Source: an uncultured Bacteroidales bacterium (lineage in GTDB: Bacteria; Bacteroidota; Bacteroidia; Bacteroidales; FEN-979). From it: 64,000 nucleotides of DNA. Of this stretch, positions 54,635 to 63,500 are shown piece by piece; positions within the stretch are counted from its first letter, which is position 1; each line of letters begins with the position of its first letter. Made by a program: the position numbers and the translations under genes. Below the pieces are notes generated by a model. It was not told where the DNA came from. It saw only the letters and a program-made list of their open reading frames with translations, and made no database searches. The DNA lies in the NCBI GenBank assembly GCA_903903985.1, contig CAIVAT010000145.1, forward strand, positions 1-64,000. Direction: 5' to 3'.

Positions 54635-55477
54635 TCAGGAATTCGCCTCGGTTAACCAAAAGTCAAATACGGGGACCTTATCTTTTTTACCAATTACTAC
54701 CTGGGAAGGCCTGAATGGCGGATACAGGTAAAGTATTTTTTTTGCCATCATCTTCATGGCGGTCAACAGGTTTTTTTCAGCAACTGCTTTTTCAATGTAA
54801 TAATATTTTTTTACCGGATTAAATCCCATTTTCCTGATCATTTGCAAAGTTTCCGGCAAGGTATATTCCCTCCAATGCAACCCTACAACCATGTTGATAT
54901 TCCGATTCAATTGTTTAAAGTATTCTTCAATGGGATTGTGAATAGACCTCCCTAAAGCCAGCTTTAAACGGTTGCCGATATTCGATTGATTTGGCATGCC
55001 GATATATATATAACCATCGCTTTTCAGTACCCTGCTGATTTCTGATATAACCGGAAGGGGATTGAAATTGAGATGTTCAAGGACTTCGCACATTATTACA
55101 ATGTCAAAGGAATTTGACTCATAAGGTAATTTGGCGTGCTTTAAATTCAATCCATTAAAATGAATTCCATTTGATTCATATAAATTTCTTAATGAAGGAG
55201 AACTGTAAAACTCCGGGATATCACAGGATGAAACAGCATATCCGATTTTTTTTAACGAAATGCTGACAGTCCCCAGGAAGGAACCAATCTCCAGGACATG
55301 CCTGCTGCTTGCGTCATTGTTAAACAAGGCATCAACATCCCGAACGGTTCTGATGTATGAATCCTGGTGCGATTTCAGGTAGGTGTATTCGCTTGTCATG
55401 TCACCAATTCCAAGCATGTCAATGGGCGACACGCTGTGTTGCTCTATTTCATCTGAAACGATCTGATCGTATCGCAT
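54635..55477 (-). CDS. Class I SAM-dependent methyltransferase
   Basis: From ATG 55477 the protein has 280 residues. SAM-binding motif I is HVLEIGSFLGTVSISLKKIG (about residues 60-79), and FDIVIMCEVLEHLNFNPLPVISEISRVLKSDGYIYIGMPNQ (about 125-165) is the methyltransferase_11/23 pattern. The C-terminal half (GLHWREYTLPETLQMIRKMGF) resembles methyltransferases of polysaccharide or lipid loci, but no glycan cluster surrounds it. A TTG at 55510 would add 11 residues and is not preferred. Substrate unknown. Confidence 0.8.
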   Translation of the reverse strand: MRYDQIVSDEIEQHSVSPIDMLGIGDMTSEYTYLKSHQDSYIRTVRDVDALFNNDASSRHVLEIGSFLGTVSISLKKIGYAVSSCDIPEFYSSPSLRNLYESNGIHFNGLNLKHAKLPYESNSFDIVIMCEVLEHLNFNPLPVISEISRVLKSDGYIYIGMPNQSNIGNRLKLALGRSIHNPIEEYFKQLNRNINMVVGLHWREYTLPETLQMIRKMGFNPVKKYYYIEKAVAEKNLLTAMKMMAKKILYLYPPFRPSQVVIGKKDKVPVFDFWLTEANS

Positions 55478-55615
55478 ATCTCTGTTTCTTTGATTTTGAT
55501 CCTGTCGCAAAATGAAATCCGGTTTTTAAAAGGGCATGTAAAAGCAGAAAAGTAAATTCGATTGAAGTTTAAAGATATGGAAAATTTAAGTCCCGGCTCC
55601 CTGGCTACGGGTATT

Positions 55616-56755
55616 TCATCTTTTTCTGGCTCTTCCCATGGCATCGGCAGCGATCATTGCATTCATGATTTTATCGGGATTGACATGCATGGCTTCGTGA
55701 TGTATGCCTTCTGCAGGAGCGCAGGCTTTCTGGGCCACCTCCATCAATTTGACCCGGCTGATGTCTCCGATGCCAATATCGGAGAATTGTGTTGGCAGCC
55801 CTATTTGCTCGCAGAATGAGTATACGGTCTCCATTTCCGCAGGCAAAGCATCTGTGAGATGAAGGCCTGTTAAAACTCCGAAAGCAACTTTTTCTCCATG
55901 GAAAAACGAATGGGTTTCATTCAGTGCGCTTAGCCCGTTATGAACGGAGTGGGCCGTTGCAAGTCCTGAACTCTCAAACCCGATACCGCTTAAAAGGATA
56001 TTAGCCTCTATAATGTGATCCAGGGCAGGTGTTACAATATCATGTTCACATGCCAGTTTAGCAGCCGGACCATAGCATAAAAGTGTGTCGTAACAAAGCT
56101 TTGCCAGATGAATCCCCGTCATTGTACTATATCCGCCACACTCGTTTACCGATTGGGATTGTTCACAGGATCGTGCCTCGAACCAGGTAGACAACGCATC
56201 ACCCATCCCGGCAACAAGGAACCGGGTAGGAGCTGCGGCAATCACATTCGTGTCTACCAGCACAACCTGCGGATTCATCTTCTGATAATATACTGAATCG
56301 AAAACACCCTGCTCTGTGTATATGACCGCACAACCGCTGCATGGCGCATCAGTAGCGGCGATGGTAGGAACAATGATCACCGCGATGCCAGCCCTGTCGG
56401 CAGCTATTTTTGCGGTGTCAATGGTCTTGCCGCCTCCCATTCCCACCATTATGTCTGCCTTATGGCTCCTGATGATTGCAGCCAGACGGTTGATTTCTTT
56501 TTCACTGCACTCTCCCTGAAATTCTTCGACTGAAATCCAATCTTCATGTGCTTGAATATTGTATTTCGGGAGTATTTGTTTTTTTATCGTAGGGGAGGCC
56601 AAAATAATCCCTTTTGTTCCCAACAATTTGACCAGGCCCGGAAGCTCAGCAAGTGCATTCGCTCCCTGGATATATTTTCCGGGGAATGCCGCTTTAAAAT
56701 TTCTGGCAGGCTGCAGGTTCCTTATTTCTTGATGATTGTCCATTAAACCATTCAT
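55616..56755 (-). CDS. Iron-containing alcohol dehydrogenase family, glycerol-dehydrogenase-like
   Basis: This protein of about 379 residues shows glycerol dehydrogenase features. It has MVGMGGGKTIDTAKIAAD (NAD-binding loop), VPTIAATDAPCSGCAVIY, GMGDALSTWFEARSC with an Asp metal ligand, and two histidine ligands in ATAHSVHNGL and SFFHGEKVAFGVL. It would oxidise glycerol to dihydroxyacetone or reduce related ketones with NAD(H) and a metal ion. Starts at 56755 or 56743 are both plausible; a frame to 56821 runs into the G/C-rich repeat and is rejected. Alone on its strand after the methyltransferase gene. Confidence 0.88.
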   Translation of the reverse strand: MNGLMDNHQEIRNLQPARNFKAAFPGKYIQGANALAELPGLVKLLGTKGIILASPTIKKQILPKYNIQAHEDWISVEEFQGECSEKEINRLAAIIRSHKADIMVGMGGGKTIDTAKIAADRAGIAVIIVPTIAATDAPCSGCAVIYTEQGVFDSVYYQKMNPQVVLVDTNVIAAAPTRFLVAGMGDALSTWFEARSCEQSQSVNECGGYSTMTGIHLAKLCYDTLLCYGPAAKLACEHDIVTPALDHIIEANILLSGIGFESSGLATAHSVHNGLSALNETHSFFHGEKVAFGVLTGLHLTDALPAEMETVYSFCEQIGLPTQFSDIGIGDISRVKLMEVAQKACAPAEGIHHEAMHVNPDKIMNAMIAADAMGRARKR

Positions 56756-56809
56756 ATAATGATGCTGTGTAATTGGTAAAAAACCGTTCATTAAGGGCTT
56801 TAATTGCCT

Positions 56810-56860
56810 CATCCCCTGCACCCCTTCTCCTTCAGGAGTATGGGACGGGGGTTGAGGTGG
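56810..56860. repeat. G/C-rich repeat, partial
   Basis: CATCCCCTGCACCCCTTCTC then CTTCAGGAGTATGGGACGGG, resembling the repeat at 7428. It marks the left end of a long gene-free stretch (56756-57529). Confidence 0.45.
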
Positions 56861-56868
56861 TTGGGTTA

Positions 56869-56966
56869 ATTCCCCGTCGGCTTGCGACGAGAAGAGAAAT
56901 ATTTTACAAATTTGATACCTCGCTGCTCTGCGGCGATGACGTTCATTTTTTTGTCAACCGGGGAAT
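56869..56966. repeat. Palindromic, nested-hairpin element
   Basis: ATTCCCCG (56869-56876) and CGGGGAAT (56959-56966) bound a 98-base segment. Inside are CGTCGGCTTGCGACG and CGCTGCTCTGCGGCG, each a hairpin. The form is like a small non-autonomous mobile repeat (MITE-like). No gene is supported. Confidence 0.45.
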
Positions 56967-57057
56967 CCGGTTCCTGTGATTATTTGTTTGTCATTTCAAG
57001 CAATCGGAAAAACGCTGGTAATAAGTACAAATTTAGTTAAAATTACCTGGCAACAAT

Positions 57058-57185
57058 GGCCTTGAAGGAGACGAAATTTGTATCACCAATGGTTTGCCAT
57101 GGCTTTAGTCCGGAAATCCGGGCGTGGGGGGTTAGGGGTTTAAGCCCTGATTTGCGTGTTTTCGCCTGATATAGTTTTCAAGGCC
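57058..57185. repeat. Segment bounded by inverted GGCCTTGAA repeats
   Basis: GGCCTTGAA (57058-57066) and TTCAAGGCC (57177-57185) enclose 110 bases with local hairpins such as GGGTTTAAGCCC. It may be another small repeat element or a structured RNA. The remainder, 57186-57529, holds no gene I can support. Confidence 0.35.
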
Positions 57186-57529
57186 GTGGTCATTGATTTA
57201 AATGCAGATATGGGTTCTTTCATTACAACATATTACGGGCATAAAAGAGGTCACTTTATTTTGGTTTTACCATGTACTTAGTGTAAAAGGATGAAGGTCA
57301 TTGGTTTTCGTTATCTTATTTATATCTGGACAGGTTATTAATAATCGAAAAATGAGACACTTGTGCTTAAATCATCATCTTTATATTATTTTTGTATGGA
57401 TAAAGGTCAGATTGTAAACATTTGATGACCATTATTCACAAAAAAATATGAATGCACAAACAGGAGGCGACATCCTGTACCAATAAAAAAAATGAACCAA
57501 CCAAACATTTAATCTTTAAAATTGATCGT

Positions 57530-58366
57530 ATGAAAAAAATTTCGTTTTTAGCCATTTTCATGGTTGTCCTGTTACTGGGATTTAACAGCATCAGCCTGGG
57601 ACAGGTATTGCTGAATGAGAACTTTGATTATCCTGCCGGCGACCTGATCACAGCTCATGGCTGGGCCGCCCATTCGGGTCCTGGTTCCCAAGCTATAACG
57701 GTAGGTACTCCTGGCCTTACTTTTCCGGGCTACATCGGTTCAGGGATCGGCAATTGCGCCCTGGCAGATAATACCGGGGAGGATGATAATAAAACATTCA
57801 CTACACAAACATCCGGCGTGGTCTATACCTCATTCATGGTAAAGGTTAACAGTGCCATTACCGCTGCCGGTTATTTTTATCATTTTAGTGTTAACCCGAT
57901 CAACACGACCTTCAGGGGAAAAGTATTTATTGATGCCACAAACCACTTCGGTGTCAGCGTTGGCAGCAATACCGGCACATATGCTGCTTCGACCTTTACC
58001 GTGGGAACAACCTACCTCATTGTGGTTAAATATGAAATTGTCGCCGGTACCAGCAACGATAAGGTAAGCCTTTTTGTTTTTAACGCTTCCGTCCCTGTAT
58101 CGGAGCCGGTAGCCACCATTGGCCCACTCACCGAGGCAACCTCAGACATCAACCCGGGTTCAGTTGCGATCAGGCAGTTTGTGAATACTGAAAATATTTC
58201 CATCGACGGCATCCGGGTTGCCACCACCTGGGCAGAACTGCTTCCAGTCGTCCCGCAACCCATTCCCACGATGTCGGAATGGGGCCTCATCTTTTTATTC
58301 ATAGCCCTGAGTGCTGTAGGCGCCGTTTACATCCTGAGGAGGAAAAATTCGGAAGTGTCCATTTAG
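57530..58366 (+). CDS. Exported protein with IPTM-CTERM (IPTL-CTERM-like) sorting tail
   Basis: From ATG 57530 the protein has 278 residues: signal peptide (about 1-25, SLGQ), a beta-sandwich body (about 30-235; FDYPAGDLITAHGWAAHSG at its start) like lectin-type or choice-of-anchor folds, and a C-terminal tail. The tail is IPTMSEWGLIFLFIALSAVG followed by a hydrophobic stretch and basic residues (ILRRKNSEVSI), which is the layout of the IPTL-CTERM sorting signal (motif, membrane helix, Arg cluster). It has no T9SS tail, unlike other cargo proteins here. An earlier start at 57452 adds 26 non-signal residues and is rejected. A strong terminator follows. Confidence 0.78.
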   Translation: MKKISFLAIFMVVLLLGFNSISLGQVLLNENFDYPAGDLITAHGWAAHSGPGSQAITVGTPGLTFPGYIGSGIGNCALADNTGEDDNKTFTTQTSGVVYTSFMVKVNSAITAAGYFYHFSVNPINTTFRGKVFIDATNHFGVSVGSNTGTYAASTFTVGTTYLIVVKYEIVAGTSNDKVSLFVFNASVPVSEPVATIGPLTEATSDINPGSVAIRQFVNTENISIDGIRVATTWAELLPVVPQPIPTMSEWGLIFLFIALSAVGAVYILRRKNSEVSI

Positions 58367-58391
58367 GGAACTTTCCATCACAAAATAATAA

Positions 58392-58430
58392 ACAGAGACT
58401 GTCTCGCATGGACGGTCTCTGTTTTTTTTT
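58392..58430 (+). terminator. Rho-independent terminator
   Basis: ACAGAGACTGTC pairs with GACGGTCTCTGT in 12 pairs around a seven-base loop, followed by nine T residues. It could serve both the CTERM gene and, on the other strand, the pseudogene. Confidence 0.88.
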
Positions 58431-58452
58431 GTAACATGCCCGATTTTTCTGA

Positions 58453-58761
58453 CTACCAGAACTTTTTTGAAACCCGGTTGCCTCCAAGAAATTCCCATCC
58501 GCTGCTGTCTATGATAAATCCGAAAGCATACCAGATCCCGTTGTTATTCTAGGCAGATACTGATACATCATCCCGCCACATCATCGCAATCAGATCGATG
58601 GGTGCCACGATGCCGTGCCATCAGCCACCCCAGAAGCTATAGGTATGACCTTTGAGGCATTCGCCGACGAGTTCATTGTTGGCGCACCCTGCAAATAACA
58701 GGAGACAAGCAGGCAGGATGCAGGCACTGACTTTTCTGCTGTTGCGAATTGACGTTTTGAT
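58453..58761 (-). pseudogene. Broken small lipoprotein gene (lost start, two in-frame stops)
   Basis: On the minus strand one continuous frame of 102 codons begins at an ATC (58759-58761) where ATG is expected. It reads KTSIRNSRKVSACILPACLL, then LFAGCANNELVGECLKGHTY SFWGG in sequence, giving a basic n-region, hydrophobic core and lipobox LFAGC. After GG comes an in-frame TGA (58621-58623), then WHGIVAPIDLIAMMWRDDVS and a TAG (58549-58551), then NNNGIWYAFGFIIDSSGWEF and a proper end at 58453-58455. The pattern WHGIVAPI ... NNNG.WYAFGF matches a family of small bacterial lipoproteins with G.WHG..AP and NNG.WY.FGF motifs. Three separate lesions in an otherwise intact frame make it a pseudogene. 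The rest of 58762-59041 holds nothing I can support. Confidence 0.72.
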
Positions 58762-59041
58762 TTCGAAGGAATAATAAGTGAACCTTGTAGAATCAACGTT
58801 GAAATTTAGAAAATTCTTTGATGTCCCGATAATAGAACCGGAATTAGTTTTCCACGAAAAAGAATGCAGATTTTGCCATTTTGATAATTAGACCTCTCGG
58901 GCTTTCCAATTTGGGAAATAAAAGTCTTGATTTTGGAAAATCATTTTATTTCCATGGAATTAACCAGTTTATTACCAGGTATTTGCTGTGTTTATTGGGC
59001 TTTGGAATGGTTTTTGCTAAAGGTATTTTTTGCCTCTGATT

Positions 59042-59434
59042 ATGGATACTCAAGAATTAAAGAGCCTAAAAGGCCTGCGCGTTTTGGTGGTGGACGACAA
59101 CGATATCATGCGTCGCATCATTAACAATACCCTTATGAACTGGCAGGTAGCTCCTTCTTTGGCATCGAATGGGAAGATGGCAATGGAAATGTTGTCAAAA
59201 AATGTTTATGATGTGGTGCTGATGGATATCATGATGCCAGGAATGGATGGATATGAAACCACCCGTGAAATCAGGGCACTTGATGGCGCTTACTTTCGAA
59301 ACCTTCCAATCTTCGCCTGCAGCGCAAGTCCGGATATTGGCCGGATCATGGAGTGCGGAATGAACGGGCAAATAGCCAAATCGCCCATCGACAGGCAGGA
59401 AATGCACATGAAGATTTCTCCTTATTTGAAATAG
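59042..59434 (+). CDS. Receiver-domain-only response regulator
   Basis: This 130-residue protein (ATG 59042) is a complete CheY-like receiver with no output domain. Acidic pocket Asp18/Asp19, phospho-acceptor Asp62 in VVLMDIMMPGMDG, the Ser94 switch in FACSAS and Lys113 in IAKSPID are all present. It resembles receivers detached from hybrid histidine kinases. No kinase gene is near. It may act by protein contact in a phosphorelay. A TTG four codons upstream is a less likely start. Confidence 0.85.
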   Translation: MDTQELKSLKGLRVLVVDDNDIMRRIINNTLMNWQVAPSLASNGKMAMEMLSKNVYDVVLMDIMMPGMDGYETTREIRALDGAYFRNLPIFACSASPDIGRIMECGMNGQIAKSPIDRQEMHMKISPYLK

Positions 59435-59479
59435 CTCTCCGACAAGTTTTTTCCTATTTTTGCAGTTCAAAACAATTTT

Positions 59480-60415
59480 ATGAACGAAAACGTGGAAAGT
59501 GTGCGCTGCCTGATCATCGGGTCAGGACCGGCAGGGTATACGGCTGCTATATATGCTGCCAGGGCAGATCTTAAACCTGTGATATATCAGGGGATGCAGC
59601 CTGGTGGACAACTGACCATTACAACCGAAGTTGATAATTTCCCAGGGTATCCGAAAGGGATCACCGGGCCCGGGATGATGGAAGAATTCAAACAGCAGGC
59701 CGAACGATTCGGTACTGAGATCAGGTTCGGGGTTGTGACGGAAGTCGATTTATCTGAAAGACCATTTATTGTGAAGGCCGATGATGGGAAAACGGTTTCT
59801 GCTGAAACCGTGATCATTGCAACCGGTGCTTCTGCGAAATGGCTGGGGATGGAATCGGAACGGAAATTCATGGGAATGGGTGTTTCGGGTTGTGCGACCT
59901 GCGACGGGTTCTTTTACCGCGGACAGGAGGTTGCCATCGTTGGCGGCGGTGATACAGCCGCCGAAGAAGCCACATACCTTGCAAAACTCTGCAAAAAAGT
60001 ATACATGATTCATCGCCGTGGCGAATTACGTGCTTCGAAAGCCATGCAACACAAAGTCCTCAACACTCCTAACATTGAAATGGTTTGGGACAGTGCACCT
60101 GAAGAGGTATTGGGCGACACAAGCGGGGTTACCGGAGTGCGCGTGCGCAATGTCAAAACCGGTGAACCCAGGGATATCCAGGTAATGGGATTCTTTGTTG
60201 CTATCGGGCACAAACCAAATACAGAATTATTCCAGGGACAATTGAAACTTGATGAAATGAGTTACATCGTTACCCACCCTGGAACCACACAAACCAGTGT
60301 CGATGGTGTATTTGCAGCAGGCGATGTTCAGGATCACCACTACCGCCAGGCCATTACTGCCGCCGGAACCGGATGCATGGCCGCCATTGAGGCAGAGCGG
60401 TTTCTGTCTTCATGA
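59480..60415 (+). CDS. trxB: Thioredoxin-disulfide reductase
   Basis: This 311-residue flavoenzyme has the FAD motif GSGPAGYTAAIYAAR (residues 14-28), the redox pair CATC (Cys138, Cys141), the NADPH motif GGGDTAAEEA near 155-164 and a C-terminal FAD motif GVFAAGDVQDHHYRQAITAAG. It reduces thioredoxin with NADPH. Length and motifs are standard. It lies 45 bases after the response-regulator gene. A word-repeat tract starts right after its stop. Confidence 0.95.
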   Translation: MNENVESVRCLIIGSGPAGYTAAIYAARADLKPVIYQGMQPGGQLTITTEVDNFPGYPKGITGPGMMEEFKQQAERFGTEIRFGVVTEVDLSERPFIVKADDGKTVSAETVIIATGASAKWLGMESERKFMGMGVSGCATCDGFFYRGQEVAIVGGGDTAAEEATYLAKLCKKVYMIHRRGELRASKAMQHKVLNTPNIEMVWDSAPEEVLGDTSGVTGVRVRNVKTGEPRDIQVMGFFVAIGHKPNTELFQGQLKLDEMSYIVTHPGTTQTSVDGVFAAGDVQDHHYRQAITAAGTGCMAAIEAERFLSS

Positions 60416-60448
60416 GTAGTGAAATGACGAAATAGCGAAATGGCAGGA
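60416..60448. repeat. Word-repeat tract after trxB
   Basis: GTAGTGAAATGACGAAATAG then CGAAATGGCAGG: near-copies of GAAATGAC/GAAATAGC, beginning at the base after the trxB stop codon. Confidence 0.5.
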
Positions 60449-60521
60449 TGCCAGTGTTCCGCAGGAACTCTATTCTGGCAGCCGTTATTGTCATGGGAAT
60501 GATGTTATCTAATAATCAGAC

Positions 60522-63500
60522 ATGGTTATATTTTATAAAAATTCCGAACATTATTATGCTGTTGATTGCCTGGAAAAACCTGGTGCCGATGACCTTGAAA
60601 AACTAAATTGGTTGTTCGGCGGTGCAGATTGTATCGCCGAACCTGTTTTAAAGGGTTCATTTATCGGTCCAAGGCGGGAAATGGTCACGCCATGGAGCAC
60701 CAATGCTGTGGAGATCACGCAGAATATGGGAATCAAGGGGATCAGGCGGATAGAGGAATTTAAGAGCTACGATTTACGATGCATGAATAACGGGTCAGCC
60801 GTCACACCTCACACGTCACGTGTCACCCCCTTTGACCCCATGCTCCAGCACTGCTACGAGGGACTCGACCAGGAAATCTTCCACATCAGCCATACCCCTG
60901 AACCCATCCTTTTTATAGATGACATATCGGCTTTTAACCAGCAACAGGGACTGTCGTTGAGCGACGAAGAGGTGGGGTATCTCACCGGGCTTAGTCGCAA
61001 GATGGGCCGAAGGTTAACGGACAGTGAGGTTTTTGGATTTTCACAGGTAAATTCCGAACACTGCAGGCATAAAATTTTCAATGGGACCTTTATCATTGAT
61101 GGCAAGGAGATGTCGGAATCGCTCTTTGACATGATCCGGGAAACGTCAAAAGCGCATCCAGGTAATCTCGTTTCTGCCTACAAGGATAATGTCGCATTTA
61201 TAATGGGACCTGAAATTGAGCAATTTGCCCCGGGGAAGCAAAATACAGCTGATTATTTCAGCATCAAAGACATTCATTCTGTCATTTCATTGAAGGCAGA
61301 AACCCATAATTTCCCAACCACGGTAGAGCCCTTCAACGGAGCAGCTACCGGGGCAGGTGGTGAGATCCGCGACCGGATGGCCGGCGGCAAGGGCAGCATC
61401 CCGTTGGCTGGCACCGCCGTATATATGACCTCTTATCCCCGGCTCGGACAAGGACGTTCCTGGGAGGCAACCCTCCAGGTCCGCAACTGGCTTTATCAAA
61501 CCCCGGAGGAGATTCTTATCAAAGCTTCAAACGGGGCCAGTGACTTTGGAAATAAATTCGGGCAGGCACTCATCTGCGGTTCCGTGCTCACTTTTGAACT
61601 CGCTTCGGACGAACGGACCTATGGATATGATAAAGTGATCATGCAGGCTGGAGGTGTCGGTTTTGCAAAGAAAGAGGACAGCCTGAAAGATGATCCCCGG
61701 GCCGATCAATATATCGTCGTCCTTGGAGGCGATAATTATCGCATTGGAATGGGTGGTGGGGCTGTTTCGTCGGTTGCTACCGGAGAATACGGCAATGCCA
61801 TCGAGCTCAATGCGGTGCAGCGCTCAAATCCTGAAATGCAAAAACGGGTGTTCAATACCATCCGGGCAATGACCGAAATGGATGTCAACCCGGTCGTTTC
61901 CATTCATGACCATGGTGCCGGCGGGCATCTCAACTCTTTGTCGGAACTTGTTGAAACCACCGGGGGGACAATCCAAATTGATAAACTTCCGGTCGGTGAC
62001 CCAACCCTGTCATTCAAAGAGATTGTAAGCAATGAATCGCAGGAGCGGATGGGATTGATTCTCGCAGAAAAGGATTTGGCCCTGATGCAGGAGATTGCCA
62101 AGAGGGAACGGGCCCCGATATACCTGGTGGGGCATACCACCGGGGATCATCAATTGATTTTTGAGGATAGCCGTGAAGGAATCCGCCCGATCGACCTGAA
62201 ACTCGCTGATTTTTTCGGTAAACCCCCGAAAACGGTCATGACCGATTCATCACGCGTCACATGCCACTCGCCACTTATTTACGATAAAACCGAACTGCAG
62301 AATTATCTGAATGACGTTTTACAGCTCGAAGCTGTCGCCTGCAAGGACTGGCTGACAAACAAAGTTGACCGAGCGGTAAGCGGAAAGATTGCCAAACAGC
62401 AGACCTGTGGCGCCATTCAACTCCCGCTGAACAATACAGGAGTCGTTGCGCTTGATTATCAGGGGAAAACCGGGATTGCCACTTCCCTGGGCCATGCACC
62501 TGTTGCTGCACTTATTGATCCGTCTGCCGGTTCTAGGCTTGCGATTGCCAAGGCCCTTACCAACCTGGTATGGGCACCGCTGACGCACGGGTTAAAAGGA
62601 GTGTCTCTCAGTGCCAACTGGATGTGGCCGTGTAAAAATGCAGGTGAAGATGCTCGTCTTTACGCTGCAGTTAAGGCCGTGAGCGATTTTGCCATTGAGC
62701 TGGGCATCAATATTCCAACCGGTAAGGATTCACTCTCGATGACCCAGAAGTACCCGGGTGGCAAGCTGGTATACTCTCCGGGAACCGTGATCATCTCTGC
62801 AGTAGGCGAGGTTTTAAATGTAAAAAAAGTAGTTAGTCCGAATTTAATCCCGGATATTGATTCACAATTGGTTTATATTCCCTTTTCCGATTGTGGGTTT
62901 GAACTGGGTGGGAGCAGCCTGGCTCAATCGCTGAACCAGTTGGGAGATCAAGTTCCGGATGTTAACGATGCTGCCTGCTTTTCTGTTACTTTTAGTACAC
63001 TTCAGGGTCTCGTTCGCAGCGATACGATCATGGCAGGGCACGATGTTGCAGCCGGAGGGCTCATCACGACCCTGCTGGAAATGGCGTTTCCGGTTGAGCA
63101 TATCGGACTTGATTTAAACCTGGACGAACTGGCCAGGACAGATATAAACCCCGACAGGGTGGGGGACCCTGTCAGGGTGATGTTTAGTGAAAAGCCGGGA
63201 GTGGTAATACAAGTTTCAAATTATGAACTACAAATTTCGAATTATGCACCATTAAAGGCCATCCCCATCGGGAAGATTACCCGCGAAAGATCCCTCAAAG
63301 TTAAGTTCAAGGATAAAACATATGACTTTGACATCGACAAACTTCGCGATACCTGGTTTAAAACCTCTTACCTGCTTGACCAGAAGCAATCGGGTGATAA
63401 ACTGGCCCTTGAGCGGTTTTTAAATTATAAAAAACAGCCGATTCAATTTAACTTTCATGAGTCTTTCACCGGATCATCTGCCCAGCTTGGAGTCGATGCA

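Noticed and set aside
54336-54731. Plus-strand frame of 131 codons between the serpin and methyltransferase genes
   Set aside because: It overlaps the 5' end of the serpin gene and the 3' end of the methyltransferase gene and shows no domain or signal; it is probably a shadow.
58590-58796. Minus-strand frame of 68 codons near 58.7 kb
   Set aside because: It is out of frame with the lipoprotein pseudogene at 58453-58761, whose signal peptide and conserved blocks lie in another frame.
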